Positions 27,371 to 36,951 are shown, counted from the stretch's first letter. The stretch: 64,000 bases of DNA from Janthinobacterium sp. PC23-8 (GCF_002250505.1 NZ_NJGY01000001.1:3145561-3209560); one strand, 5' to 3'. The notes: a model not told the origin generated them from the sequence alone. A program made the numbers and translations.

Positions 27371-28714
27371 TTAAATCACCCCCTGCGCCAGCATCGCATC
27401 GGCCACTTTGACGAAGCCGGCAATATTGGCGCCATCGACATAGCTGACCGTGCCATCGGCGCGTGTGCCGTAGCGCTTGCAGGCCGCATGGATGCCCTGC
27501 ATGATCTGCAGCAGCCGCGCATCGACTTCCTCGCGCGGCCAGGACAGGCGTGCCGCGTTCTGGCTCATTTCCAGGCCCGAGGTGGCCACGCCGCCCGCAT
27601 TGCTGGCCTTGCCCGGCGCATACAGCACACCCGCTTCTTCGAACGCCTTGGCCGCTTCGATGGTGGTCGGCATATTGGCGCCTTCGGCCACGCACTGCAC
27701 GCCATTGGCGATCAGGGTGCGCGCGTCGTCCAGGGTCAGTTCGTTCTGCGTGGCGCAGGGCAGGGCGATATCGACCGGCACATGCCATGGCGAGACGCCG
27801 GCCTCGAAGCGCACGCCCGTGCGTTCGGCGTAATCGCTGACCCTGCCATACAGGTGGTTCTTGATCTCCATCAGGATCGCCAGCTTTTCGGTGGTAAAGC
27901 CGTCTTCATCGATGATGGTGCCGCTCGAGTCAGACACCGTGACCACCTTGGCGCCCATCGCCAGCGCTTTTTCCACCGCATATTGCGCCACATTGCCCGA
28001 GCCAGAGACGCTCACGCGCTTGCCTTCGAACGAGGTACCGCGGGTTTTCAGCATTTCCTGGGCAAAATAGACCGTACCGTAACCTGTCGCTTCCGGACGC
28101 ATCAGCGAGCCGCCATAGCTGGCGCCCTTGCCGGTAAAGACGCAGTCGGCGCGGTTGCTGAGCTTTTTCATCATGCCGGCCATATAGCCGATCTCGCGCC
28201 CGCCGACGCCGATATCGCCGGCCGGCACGTCCGTGTCCGCGCCCACATGGCGGAACAGTTCGCTGACAAACGCCTGGCAAAAGCGCATCACCTCGCCCGA
28301 GCTCTTGCCCTTGGGGTCGAAGTCGGCACCGCCCTTGCCGCCGCCCATTGGCAAGGTGGTCAGCGCATTCTTGAACGTCTGCTCGAAAGCGAGGAATTTC
28401 AACACCGACAGATTGACGGACGGGTGGAAACGGATGCCGCCCTTGTAAGGCCCGATGGCCATGCTGTGCTGGATGCGGTAGCCGCGGTTGACCTGCACCA
28501 GGCCATGGTCGTCGACCCACGACACGCGAAACATCACCACGCGCTCCGGCTCGATCAAGCGTTCCAGCAAGCCTTGCTCCGCGTATTTCGGATGCTGCTC
28601 CAGGAACGGCCACAAGCTTTCCATCACCTCGGTGACGGCTTGCAGAAACTCGGGTTGACCTGGATTGCGTGCGGCGACATGCTGGACATACTCGTGAGCA
28701 GATGCGTATTTCAT
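27371..28714 (-). CDS. gdhA: NADP-specific glutamate dehydrogenase
   Basis: A 447-residue hexameric-type enzyme that aminates 2-oxoglutarate to glutamate. Substrate-binding GPYKGGIRFHPSVNLS, catalytic Lys in LPMGGGKGGADFDPKG, GDIGVGGREIGYM, and Rossmann motif VSGSGNVAQYA followed by VTVSDSSG, whose Ser fits NADP specificity. Length matches GdhA of Enterobacteria. Convergent with the flavin reductase, 31 bases apart. Confidence 0.97.
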   Translation of the reverse strand: MKYASAHEYVQHVAARNPGQPEFLQAVTEVMESLWPFLEQHPKYAEQGLLERLIEPERVVMFRVSWVDDHGLVQVNRGYRIQHSMAIGPYKGGIRFHPSVNLSVLKFLAFEQTFKNALTTLPMGGGKGGADFDPKGKSSGEVMRFCQAFVSELFRHVGADTDVPAGDIGVGGREIGYMAGMMKKLSNRADCVFTGKGASYGGSLMRPEATGYGTVYFAQEMLKTRGTSFEGKRVSVSGSGNVAQYAVEKALAMGAKVVTVSDSSGTIIDEDGFTTEKLAILMEIKNHLYGRVSDYAERTGVRFEAGVSPWHVPVDIALPCATQNELTLDDARTLIANGVQCVAEGANMPTTIEAAKAFEEAGVLYAPGKASNAGGVATSGLEMSQNAARLSWPREEVDARLLQIMQGIHAACKRYGTRADGTVSYVDGANIAGFVKVADAMLAQGVI

Positions 28715-28853
28715 CAGAATTCCATGGAGGTAAACGGTTATTTGGGCAACTATCTTCGCAGATTTCGCACGAAAATGGTGCGGAAATTTTGTTTTGAGGG
28801 GATTTTGCTACTTTTTGGGGCGTTTTTAGCCAGGCGCGAAGAACAGAAAATGT

Positions 28854-29240
28854 TCACTGGACGCACATCGCACCGCCCACCGAAGCGCCGATACTCAGGC
28901 CCGTCGACAAATCAAAACCGAACTCACAGCGGTAGCCATCGTTGGGACGATGGCGGCACAGCAGCATGTCGCGGTTGCGCAGGCGTATCTGTGGGTCGGG
29001 ACAGCCAGCGGCCAGATCGGGACCGATGGCGTCGAACATGTCCTTTGCGGCGGCTCCCGTCAAGCGAAAAGCGACCTTGGTATCGCCGGCAATGGGCGCC
29101 ACGGGGGCGTCGGGATAAGCGCCGTAGATGGCGTAGGAAGCCGAGAAATCCCTGTGCACATAGTCCCAGACGGCTCGCGCATGGTGCGCCAGCAGCAGAG
29201 ACGCAAAAGGGACGAGTACCAAGCTGGCGCGTTTCAGCAT
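28854..29240 (-). CDS. Small secreted protein, paralogue B
   Basis: A 128-residue protein with a signal peptide (to HHARA) and a compact mature domain: SYAIYGAYPD, FRLTGAAAKDMFDAIGPDL, several cysteines (GCPDPQ, LLCRHR, YRCEFGFDLSTG). No known family. Shares the YAIYG, GPDL and GFDL-TG signatures with the gene overlapping it upstream, so the two arose by tandem duplication. The overlap of 7 bases points to translational coupling. Function unknown, periplasmic expected. Confidence 0.65.
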   Translation of the reverse strand: MLKRASLVLVPFASLLLAHHARAVWDYVHRDFSASYAIYGAYPDAPVAPIAGDTKVAFRLTGAAAKDMFDAIGPDLAAGCPDPQIRLRNRDMLLCRHRPNDGYRCEFGFDLSTGLSIGASVGGAMCVQ

Positions 29241-29602
29241 ATGGAGCCGGCGATTCTGCGCCCTGTCAGCAAGTCAAAACCAAAGGCGCAATGATGGCCG
29301 TCCTTGGAATCGTAAGTACAGCTCACTTCAGCCCGTTGCCGCAATCGATAATCGCCCTCCGCTGCGCAGCTGTTGCGCAGGTCCGGCCCCATCGCTTCGA
29401 ACATTTGCCTGGCCGCTTTGCCGTCAATCCAGAATGCTATTCGCTGATCCTTTTTGCTTGGTGGCAGAGGGTCGCCCAGTGCGCCGCCATAGATTGCATA
29501 ACGGCCTTTCAATGGCTGAAAAGAAAGGACATGCTTTTGAGCCGCTTGCGCCGTGACAATAGATAGGGCAGCGAAGAGCGCGGTCACGACGAGATTTTTC
29601 AT
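29234..29602 (-). CDS. Small secreted protein, paralogue A
   Basis: A 122-residue protein with a clear signal peptide (MKNLVVTALFAALSIVTAQA) and mature segments RYAIYGGALGD, FWIDGKAARQMFEAMGPDL, SCTYDSKDGHHCAFGFDLLTG. Same architecture and cysteine placement as the overlapping downstream gene. First gene of the pair. Start at MKNL rather than an upstream ATG, which would push the signal peptide inward. Confidence 0.65.
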   Translation of the reverse strand: MKNLVVTALFAALSIVTAQAAQKHVLSFQPLKGRYAIYGGALGDPLPPSKKDQRIAFWIDGKAARQMFEAMGPDLRNSCAAEGDYRLRQRAEVSCTYDSKDGHHCAFGFDLLTGRRIAGSIC

Positions 29603-29795
29603 GTCAGCTTCCTTGTTCGTCCATGTAGCCAACAACGCAATGTGTTCAAGGATTCTTGCTTGTAGATATTTTTACGTGTTGCGTGGCGTCAAAGATGGCT
29701 TGGAGAACTGAAGTGCTGGAGTGACGCGAGGCGGCATGTCCAGAGGGAAGCACCGCCTGCAAGCTCAGTGTTGCTTGTGCCAATGAGTTGCCTGC

Positions 29796-31151
29796 TTACA
29801 GATACCTTGCCAGCAAGGCCCGGTCCAGCGCCCCATCGAGTTCGATGCGCACGAAGTGCCCGCTGCCTGGCGCCACGCCGATATCTTCACCGGCATCGGA
29901 CAGCATGCGCGTGATGGTGATATCGCGGTTGCCGGACGGGTGCATCACTTCGATGCGGTCGCCGACGGCAAAGCGGTTTTTCACGTCCACTCTGGCCCAG
30001 CCGTTTTCCACGCTCAACACGTCGCCAACATACTGGCTGCGGTCCGCCTCGGACGCGCCGCGCATGTAGTTCTGGTGGGTTTGCGTGTGGTGGCGCTGGT
30101 AAAAGCCATCGGTATAGCCGCGGTTGGCCAGGCCTTGCAGCTGTCCTAACAGGCTGATGTCGAACGGGCGTCCGGCCACCGCGTCGTCGATCGCCTGGCG
30201 ATACACCTGCGCCGTGCGCGCTGCGTAGTACAGCGACTTGGTGCGCCCTTCCACTTTCAGCGAATGCACGCCGATTTTCACCAGGCGCTCGATATGCTCG
30301 ACCGCGCGCAAATCCTTCGAGTTCATGATGTAGGTGCCGTGCTCGTCTTCGAGGATGGGCATCAGCTGGCCCGGGCGCTGCGCTTCCTCGATCAGATAGG
30401 GCTGGTCGGCCAGCGGGTGGCGCGGCTGCTGGTGCAGGGCGGAAAAGGAATTGGCCTGTTGCAGCGCCTGTTCGAACTGCAGCGGGATCACCTGCATCGC
30501 GCCCAGGTCGCCGCTGGCGTCTTCCTGCGCATTCTTGACCTTGTAGTCCCAGCGGCAGGAATTGGTGCAGGTGCCCTGGTTCGGGTCGCGGTGGTTGAAG
30601 TAGCCCGACAGCAAGCAGCGGCCCGAATAGGCGATGCACAGCGCGCCGTGCACGAACACTTCCAGCTCCATCTCCGGGCAGCGCTGGCGGATTTCCTCGA
30701 TCTCGTCGAGCGACAGTTCGCGCGACAGGATCACGCGCGTCAGGCCCATGCGGTGCCAGAATTTTACATCGGCCCAGTTGACCGCATTGGCCTGCACCGA
30801 CAGGTGCACAGGCACCTCCGGCCACTTGTCGCGCACCATCATGATCAGGCCAGGGTCGGCCATGATCAGCGCGTCGGGCCGCATGGCGATCACCGGTTCC
30901 ATGTCGCGCAAATAGGTGGCCAGCTTGGCGTTGTGGGCGAAGATATTGCTGGCGACAAAGAACTGCTTGCCGCGCGCATGCGCGCCCTCGATACCCTCCT
31001 GGAGCGCCTGCAAGGTGGAAAAGTCGTTATTGCGCACGCGCAGACTGTAGCGCGGCTGGCCCGCATAGACGGCGTCGGCGCCATAGTCGAAGGCGGCGTG
31101 CATCTTGGCCAGCGAGCCGGCAGGCAGGAGTAATTCGGGAGCGTGGCGCAT
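29796..31151 (-). CDS. trhP: U32 family tRNA 5-hydroxyuridine modification protein TrhP
   Basis: A 451-residue YegQ/TrhP-type protein. The U32 signature is complete: EVFVHGALCIAYSGRC, then GYFNHRDPNQGTCTNSCRW with the Cys cluster that in U32 enzymes can hold an iron-sulfur centre. N-terminal barrel starts ELLLPAGSLAKMHAAFDYGA. In E. coli TrhP makes 5-hydroxyuridine at the tRNA wobble position using prephenate. ATG at 31151 is preferred over a TTG five codons earlier. Monocistronic. Confidence 0.92.
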   Translation of the reverse strand: MRHAPELLLPAGSLAKMHAAFDYGADAVYAGQPRYSLRVRNNDFSTLQALQEGIEGAHARGKQFFVASNIFAHNAKLATYLRDMEPVIAMRPDALIMADPGLIMMVRDKWPEVPVHLSVQANAVNWADVKFWHRMGLTRVILSRELSLDEIEEIRQRCPEMELEVFVHGALCIAYSGRCLLSGYFNHRDPNQGTCTNSCRWDYKVKNAQEDASGDLGAMQVIPLQFEQALQQANSFSALHQQPRHPLADQPYLIEEAQRPGQLMPILEDEHGTYIMNSKDLRAVEHIERLVKIGVHSLKVEGRTKSLYYAARTAQVYRQAIDDAVAGRPFDISLLGQLQGLANRGYTDGFYQRHHTQTHQNYMRGASEADRSQYVGDVLSVENGWARVDVKNRFAVGDRIEVMHPSGNRDITITRMLSDAGEDIGVAPGSGHFVRIELDGALDRALLARYL

Positions 31152-31250
31152 GGAAAGGTTGGGCAAAGCCGGCGATTGTAGGCCGCTGGCCGCACAATTG
31201 CATTGCCTTGAGTCAAGGGATTGACGGTGTCATTTCCCCCGCCGCCCTTG

Positions 31251-32978
31251 TCAGAACTCCTCCCAGTCCTGCTCGGAAGCGGCCACCGGCCTGGCCTGGG
31301 CCTTGGCTGCGGCCTTGGCCGGCGTCTGGGCGCGCGGCCTGGTCACCGGCGCCGCCAGCTTCGGTGCGCTGCGCCGTGGCGTCACCCTGGCCGATGCCAG
31401 CGCTGGCGCTGGCGCCCGTTCGGCCGACAACTTGAAGACAGCGACGGTCTCCAGCAACTGCCCGGCGCGGTTTTTCAGACCGATGCCGGCGGCCGCCATC
31501 TGTTCGACCAGGGCGGCGTTTTCCTGCGTCACCTGGTCCATCTGCTGCACCGCCTCGCCGATCTGTGCAATGCCCTGGTTTTGCTCGCTGCTGGCCGAAT
31601 TGATTTCCTCCATGATCTCGGTCACCTTGCGGATCGCTTCCAGCACCTCGGTCATGGTGCTGCCCGCCTGGTCGACCAGCACCGTTCCTTCTTCGACCCG
31701 CTCCACGCTGGAAAAGATCAGGGACTTGATTTCCTTGGCCGCTTCAGCGGAACGGCCCGCCAGGCTGCGCACTTCGGTGGCAACCACCGCAAAACCCCGG
31801 CCCTGCTCGCCGGCCCGCGCCGCTTCTACCGCCGCGTTCAGCGCCAGGATATTGGTCTGGAAGGCGATGCCGTCGATAACGCCGATAATGTCGGCGATCT
31901 TCCTCGACGATGCGTTAATCCCTTTCATGGTGTCGACCACCTTCGAGACCATCTCGCCGCCCTTGCCGGCCACGCTCGAGGCGCTCTGGGCCAGCACATT
32001 GGCCTGGCGGGTATTTTCGGCGTTCTGTTTTACGGTAGAACTGAGTTCTTCCATGGAAGCGGCGGTTTCCTCGAGCGCGCTGGCCTGATGTTCGGTGCGC
32101 TGGCTCAGATCATTGTTTCCCTGCGAAATCTCGGCACTGGCCGTCGCCACTTCTTCCGAGCCTTCGCGCACGCTGGCCACGACCTCGGTCAGCGACACTT
32201 GCATGCGCGCCATGGCCGCCATCACGCTATGCTGGTCGCCCTGGCGCACCGCCAGTTGCACGCTCAGGTCGCCTGCTGCGACTCTTGCCGCCATCTCGGA
32301 CAACTGCGCCGGTTCGGCCCCCAGCGCGCGCCCCAGGTCGCGTGCGATCAGCCAGCCGACGCCGCCGCCGATCACCAGCATGGCCGCGCCCAGCGCCAGC
32401 ATCAAGCTGCTGGACTTGTCGGCCAGGGACTGCGCATCGGCCGCCAGTTTTTCGGCGATGTTTTTCTGCAATGCACGGGAGTCGTCAACTGCCTTGAATA
32501 CCACGTTTTGCGAGGCCCGCACCTCACCCAGCAGCGACTGCATGGCCGCGTCCTTCTGGCCGTCCGCCGCCAGTTGCAAGACATGGTCCATGCCCTGGTT
32601 ATAGACGGGACGGTTGTCTAGGAGGGTTTTCAGCAGTTCGATCGAAGCGGAAAGCTTCAGGCTTTGTTGCAGCCTGGCGATCAAGGCGCCGTTTGCCGAA
32701 CGTAAAGCGACGATCTTTGTTTTTTCCTCCGCGCGAAAGGCCGCGTCATTGCTAATGATGGTATTGCGCACGCGCCTGGCGATTTCGTTCAGGTTGTCCT
32801 TGATTTCCGTAAATTGCGCCACCTTGGCCATGCGGTCATTGGCCATTTCGTCCACGTTTTCGCTGAGGGCATGCATTCTCATCATCGCCAGCAAGGCGAT
32901 CGCAAAGCCGAGCACGATGATGGCGCCAAAGCCGATCGCCAGGCGTGTGCTGACCTTGGTGTTTTTTAAAATTGACAT
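31251..32978 (-). CDS. Methyl-accepting chemotaxis protein with C-terminal CheR/CheB tether
   Basis: A 575-residue transmembrane receptor. TM1 about residues 12-31, periplasmic four-helix-bundle ligand domain about 32-190, TM2 about 191-212, HAMP, then signalling hairpin with tip [20 protein letters not shown] and methylation helices rich in Q/E pairs. A Pro/Ala/Arg linker of about 45 residues leads to the terminal DWEEF, an NWETF-like pentapeptide that docks CheR and CheB. Ligand unknown. No che operon nearby. Confidence 0.92.
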   Translation of the reverse strand: MSILKNTKVSTRLAIGFGAIIVLGFAIALLAMMRMHALSENVDEMANDRMAKVAQFTEIKDNLNEIARRVRNTIISNDAAFRAEEKTKIVALRSANGALIARLQQSLKLSASIELLKTLLDNRPVYNQGMDHVLQLAADGQKDAAMQSLLGEVRASQNVVFKAVDDSRALQKNIAEKLAADAQSLADKSSSLMLALGAAMLVIGGGVGWLIARDLGRALGAEPAQLSEMAARVAAGDLSVQLAVRQGDQHSVMAAMARMQVSLTEVVASVREGSEEVATASAEISQGNNDLSQRTEHQASALEETAASMEELSSTVKQNAENTRQANVLAQSASSVAGKGGEMVSKVVDTMKGINASSRKIADIIGVIDGIAFQTNILALNAAVEAARAGEQGRGFAVVATEVRSLAGRSAEAAKEIKSLIFSSVERVEEGTVLVDQAGSTMTEVLEAIRKVTEIMEEINSASSEQNQGIAQIGEAVQQMDQVTQENAALVEQMAAAGIGLKNRAGQLLETVAVFKLSAERAPAPALASARVTPRRSAPKLAAPVTRPRAQTPAKAAAKAQARPVAASEQDWEEF

Positions 32979-33321
32979 ACATTCTCCACAGAACGTTGAC
33001 TACAATGTTCCGACTAAATTTTCAGGACAGACAGGGGCCAGCCACGGCAAAGCCATGGGCATGTAAAACTGCTGATCGGAAGGGACGGGGGACTGCGGCG
33101 GGGTTGAGGCCAGGACAAATGTTCGCCAGATAAGAACATCGTCTATATGCAGCTTACGTAGTTTCCATTTGGCAATCAAGCGGTATCTGCGTTCCGTGCT
33201 GAATTGAAACGGTGTCGCGCCACATGCTGGCGGCGGCTTGCGCAATAAACAACAAGAATGCGTTGCCTTCATGTATTTCGCGGAAATTGTCCAAATAATC
33301 TGGTGCACCTGTTTGATATGC
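32979..33321. other. Gene-free stretch upstream of the receptor
   Basis: 343 bases with lower GC than the neighbours and no open frame with coding character on either strand. It would contain the receptor promoter on the minus strand and may be scar DNA from the decay seen just to the right. Confidence 0.35.
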
Positions 33322-33552
33322 ATGAACCTGAGCACACCAGCGCGCGTCGTCCTGCTTTTCAGTGCCTGTCTGTGGAGCGCCGCTGTGTTGGCGGCCGGGG
33401 ACGGCGCCGGTGGCAGCGACAAGATCGCCACCGACCGGCCCGATTTTGTCGAATCGAGCAATGTGGTCGGCAAGTATCGCTTCCAGATCGAAACGAGCGT
33501 GGCGCAAGAGCGCAACAAGGCACGCTCGACATCGGCGGCCCCTACCTGCTGA
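33322..33552 (+). pseudogene. Truncated N-terminus of a transporter-like outer-membrane protein
   Basis: A signal peptide beginning MNLSTPARVVLLFSACLWS is followed by IATDRPDFVESSNVVGKYRF and ETSVAQERNK, the start of the Phenol_MetA_deg-like transporter family. Homology stops after about 65 residues and a stop codon follows. Full members are about 250 residues or more, so this is a broken gene, apparently fused by deletion to unrelated sequence. Confidence 0.6.
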
Positions 33553-33606
33553 GCAAATATTGCCAGCTCGACAGCGCCATTTCGCGCGGACTGAACCGCA
33601 TACGCC

Positions 33607-34077
33607 TTGCGCGCCGACGTGCTGGCCGCGTTTCTGGCCAGCGCACGCCAGGACAGCAAGGAAATGCAGCAAGTGACGCAGGATATCCAGGAGCATATGG
33701 AGTTGCTGCGCAGCCGCATCCGCGACGCGGTCGAAGCGGCGCTGGCCGATATCCTGCTGCTCGGCACGGAAGAGCACTGTCGGCTGGCCGGCCAGGCCGC
33801 CGTCGACCTGGCGGCCGGCCGGCCGATTCATACGGCGGAACTGGTGATCAGCCTGCGCAGCTTTATCCGCAGCGCGCTCGACCTGGGGCCGATGCCGGCC
33901 GATGTCGTGATTCCGCTGCAGGGGCCGACGCGCACGCAGGGTGGCGCTGGGCGCGGCAAAGGCGATGCCGACAAGGGCGGCAATAAAGGTGGCGGCGGTG
34001 GTAATGGTGGCGGTGGCATCGGCATGGGCATCGATACCGCGCATGGGACGGATGCTGCGCCGCCCCGTGCGACTTGA
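33607..34077 (+). pseudogene. Probable remnant of an unknown gene with Gly-rich tail
   Basis: A frame of 156 codons opening at a TTG: helical part with FLASARQDSKEMQQVTQDI, GTEEHCRLAGQAAVDLAAGR and LDLGPMPADVVIPLQG, ending in a Gly/Lys/Asp tail. No ATG start and no RBS. A coding-looking segment in another frame just upstream (LLSKYCQLDSAISRGL, 33546-33594) appears to be its lost N-terminus, separated by a frameshift near 33595-33605. No family recognised. Confidence 0.4.
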
Positions 34078-34401
34078 GTTCGCAATAACTGTCGTGGAAA
34101 CAGCTATTTTCTAAAGAGCATGAGCAAAATATTCCCGTAATTTGGTCCGATTCAGACCGGCGTCGTGTCGCCACCAGCAGGCTCAGTTTTGCGGTCGCGT
34201 GCGACAGGCGTTCCACGGCATCGGCATGTTCGAGCCGTAGCGGGTCGAACATGATCCAGTTTGTTTTTCAATGAGCAACCCCCAAGATATTACGGGATAA
34301 CAGCAATGCAACTGTCCTGATCGAGTCTGGCAGACGAAAATGACGTCCAAAAGCAAACAATGCCAACACAGGGTTGGCATTGTTGACTGCAGCGGCGGTT
34401 G
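34078..34401. other. Gene-free stretch with possible coding debris
   Basis: Nothing intact. On the minus strand, 34252 down to about 34155 reads as MFDPLRLEHADAVERLSHA and a few more residues with native-like codon use, which suggests the N-terminal scrap of a lost gene. Confidence 0.3.
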
Positions 34402-34770
34402 TTATTCTTCGTCGGCCGAGACATCGCCCGTCTTGCGATTGTATTTCAGGGTGATTTTATTGATTTCACACAAATTGAATTCTTCCCATTCCACTTCGGC
34501 GCCGTCATCGTCAAACGTCACGTTGAGGGCCTGCTTGCACTTGGCCTTGTTGGAAAATTTGATCAGGCGCGCTTTGTTGTTTTCCAGGACGCCACTGCCC
34601 AGGCGATCCGGACCCCAGTCATCGCTCTTGGCCGGGGCGATATGGATGGAGCGGATCGGGTAGCCGGTCTTGTTAACTACCGTAAAGTCCGCGTCGCCGG
34701 CGAAGGCGAGCGGCGCCGCCAGGGCGGCTCCAAGGAGGGCGGTGACGATGCTCAAGCTGCGCAGTTTCAT
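34402..34770 (-). CDS. Small exported protein, unknown
   Basis: A 122-residue protein with a signal peptide (cleaved near AFAGD) and a beta-rich mature part: FTVVNKTGYPIRSIHIAP, DDWGPDRLGSGVL and KCKQALNVTFDDDG. The NKTGYPI-IHIAPAKSDDWG pattern recurs in small periplasmic proteins of proteobacteria annotated only as hypothetical. Two cysteines could form a disulfide. Monocistronic. Confidence 0.7.
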   Translation of the reverse strand: MKLRSLSIVTALLGAALAAPLAFAGDADFTVVNKTGYPIRSIHIAPAKSDDWGPDRLGSGVLENNKARLIKFSNKAKCKQALNVTFDDDGAEVEWEEFNLCEINKITLKYNRKTGDVSADEE

Positions 34771-35159
34771 GGGATTCCTTTTGACGAGATATTAAATGGG
34801 CCTGCTCATTTACCGCGCATGGCATTTTGGGGAGGGCATGCGGTGCACGCCCAAAAATTCCAATAGGAAATAAATGATCTGTTTGCAATATAACATAGAC
34901 ATTTACAAAGAACATAACAAAATTGTTTTTTTTGGAAGGTGCGTGGCGTTCGCCAACGTGTAATGACCTGGCGTGCAAAGCGGCAGTATTGGCCGGGTAC
35001 GTTTGGTGTCTGGCACGGTGGGCCTCAGGCCGAACGTGAGTGCATTGATTTCCTCGCGCGCTACTGCGCGGCATCAGGAAGGCGGAGGCAAAGGCGTTCG
35101 CTTCGCGCGCGAGTTCCAGGGAAGTTTTGACGCTCAATGCGTTCTGTGAGCCTAACTGT
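34771..35159. other. Gene-free junction region
   Basis: AT-rich first half, then GC-rich. No supported gene. Ends against an IS66 remnant. Confidence 0.35.
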
Positions 35160-35458
35160 TCAGCCGGGGGGGGGGGCTGGCTGAATCGGGTTTTCGGCGA
35201 AGGCGCGTTGCAGGATGTCGAGCATGCCATGGCCTTGTTTGTGCAGCGTGTCGAGGCAGGGGCGGACGACGCAGAAGTTTTGGGTGTCCAGCAATGTCCG
35301 AAACGAGCCGGAGATTTTTTGTTTCACCTTTGGCATGCGGATGGCGCGTTTACCAAGGTTGTTGGTGAACGGCACGGCGGGATCTGACACGAACAGCAGC
35401 ATGGCGTCGGTGTATCGGTGCAGGTGTAGCAGCAGCTTTGCCTTACGAGTTGCAAGGC
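35160..35458 (-). pseudogene. C-terminal remnant of an IS66 family transposase
   Basis: Reads LLLHLHRYTDAMLLFVSDP then PFTNNLGKRAIRMPKVKQKI and CLDTLHKQGHGMLDILQRAF, the conserved C-terminus of IS66 TnpC. About 95 residues remain of roughly 500; the catalytic domain is gone. Near its 3' end is a run of 11 G (35166-35176). It marks old transposition next to the tRNA-Phe cassette. Confidence 0.8.
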
Positions 35459-35531
35459 GAGGAAAAACATGTATACAATCGCATTTTGTGTAGGTAGACT
35501 ACATCCAAGCTTAATAACTAAAGGTGTAGCA

Positions 35532-35828
35532 ATGACAGCAAAATGGATGGACCAGATACAGAGTTGCGCGGTTGACTACGGCTGGAAAGTCGACCACAAG
35601 GACACTGTGCATGACCTGGTAATAGGCTTTGGCGGCGACGACCATGGTATCGCTTATGCAATCAAGACAGTGCCAGGTAAGGGGTGGCTAAATGTACATT
35701 TCTGGTATTCGACCACGTACAAGTCAGATGCGGTTTACTCCTTGCGTAGTGACGGAGAGGTTGGCGTGTTCATTGCTTTGTTGCGTGACACCTATGCCAT
35801 CCGGTCGCGTCGAAGGATCGGCAAGTAA
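35532..35828 (+). CDS. Unknown small protein, tRNA-Phe cassette gene 1
   Basis: A 98-residue cytoplasmic protein: GWKVDHKDTVHDLVIGFGGD, YAIKTVPGKGWLNVHFWYS, ending in a basic RSRRRIGK. No family recognised. AAAGGTG at 35520-35526 supports the ATG. Codon use is more AT-rich than in flanking genes. It overlaps gene 2 by one base (TAATG), so translation is coupled. Confidence 0.6.
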   Translation: MTAKWMDQIQSCAVDYGWKVDHKDTVHDLVIGFGGDDHGIAYAIKTVPGKGWLNVHFWYSTTYKSDAVYSLRSDGEVGVFIALLRDTYAIRSRRRIGK

Positions 35829-36136
35829 TGCTACGCATTCTCTTTCAGGTCAGCACGCAGACTCTGCGCGGCGAGCGTTTCGATCTGCGCCAGGATCGGC
35901 GCAGCGTCAGTGCCATGCTGGCTGGTATTGGCGACAACCGCAGCATGTTGTTCAATTGGTATGAGTCGTCACTGCCGGGCGTTGATTATGAGCAACAGGC
36001 ACAAGGCTACGCCACGTTGGAACTAAAGTCCTACCTACGCACGCGTTGGCTACCGCAGGCATTGCGGGGGAGCTTCACCCGTATTCTGCTGGCCTTGCAC
36101 ATCGCCACAATGGTCGGCCTGAAGCAGAGCCGTTGA
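35828..36136 (+). CDS. Unknown small protein, tRNA-Phe cassette gene 2
   Basis: A 102-residue protein with FQVSTQTLRGERFDLRQDRR, FNWYESSLPGVDYEQQAQGY and a C-terminal hydrophobic-basic helix. No family recognised. Start codon shares a base with the stop of gene 1, so they are almost certainly co-expressed. Confidence 0.6.
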   Translation: MLRILFQVSTQTLRGERFDLRQDRRSVSAMLAGIGDNRSMLFNWYESSLPGVDYEQQAQGYATLELKSYLRTRWLPQALRGSFTRILLALHIATMVGLKQSR

Positions 36137-36162
36137 ATGTTACCTTTATTGACTAGGCTGTC

Positions 36163-36951
36163 ATGAAAATCCAGGAACAAGACTATTACTATGGCCCAGT
36201 GCTAAATCAAATTGCCGAATACCCAGTCTTGACCACGATCAACAAAGTTACTGAGAAGCGGGGACTGTACTTAATTAACCGCTTTACACGCCTGTTAATC
36301 AAGTATTCGACAGAGGGGGGTAACACTTGGTCGTTTACTTTTACTGCCGACGACCTGGCTCATGGGGCGGGTTACGAGTTTGTTGTCGCACTCAACTGTG
36401 GCAATTACTCGGTCTGCATGCTTAGGGAGGATCAGCTTGCGAAGATCCTGGACACGAACTGCGCTAAGACGCAGACGATCAGAGTTTGGTTCAATGCAGG
36501 CGAAAGCATGCGTGTAGCGGGACCGTCAGGACAGCTCGATAGAACCATTCGCCATAACGAATTTCCGGGCAATTTGCTGGGAATCGTGACCGCTCCCCAA
36601 GAAAAATATGCGTGGCCCGAGCTTGGCCAGCTCACCGTATACCGTGAGCCGCCGAACGTAGTCATGCGCACCTTTGATCGCATGATGGATCTGGTGGACA
36701 GTGTGGGGTACTTATGCGACGACGGCGAAACGACCCTGTACATTGGGGTAAGAAGCTATTCCCATAAGTGGGACTGCTGGTCCAATAAAAATCTGAAGTA
36801 TATCGAGGACCAAATCAAGTATGACTTTGGCTTTGATGGATACAAGGTGAAGGTGGAGCGTCACGACAAGCCCACCACCTGCCAGAACAGCAAGCTCAGA
36901 AAGGAATGCAGCACCGAATTTGTGTGGAGTGTGACTGTGGGGCCTTGTTGA
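36163..36951 (+). CDS. Unknown protein, tRNA-Phe cassette gene 3
   Basis: A 262-residue soluble protein: N-terminal DYYYGPVLNQIAEYPVL, central WSFTFTADDLAHGAGYEFVV and FNAGESMRVAGPSGQLDRTI, C-terminal TTLYIGVRSYSHKWDC and a Cys-containing end. No signal peptide, no recognisable motif. Lower GC than native genes. It follows gene 2 by 26 bases and ends about 185 bases before the 3' end of tRNA-Phe. Could belong to a defence, toxin or phage-derived cassette; nothing in the sequence decides this. Confidence 0.6.
   Translation: MKIQEQDYYYGPVLNQIAEYPVLTTINKVTEKRGLYLINRFTRLLIKYSTEGGNTWSFTFTADDLAHGAGYEFVVALNCGNYSVCMLREDQLAKILDTNCAKTQTIRVWFNAGESMRVAGPSGQLDRTIRHNEFPGNLLGIVTAPQEKYAWPELGQLTVYREPPNVVMRTFDRMMDLVDSVGYLCDDGETTLYIGVRSYSHKWDCWSNKNLKYIEDQIKYDFGFDGYKVKVERHDKPTTCQNSKLRKECSTEFVWSVTVGPC

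Noticed and set aside
33154..34044. Minus-strand frame of 296 codons over the decayed region
   Set aside because: Low-complexity start, no signal or motif; plus-strand text there resembles real proteins.
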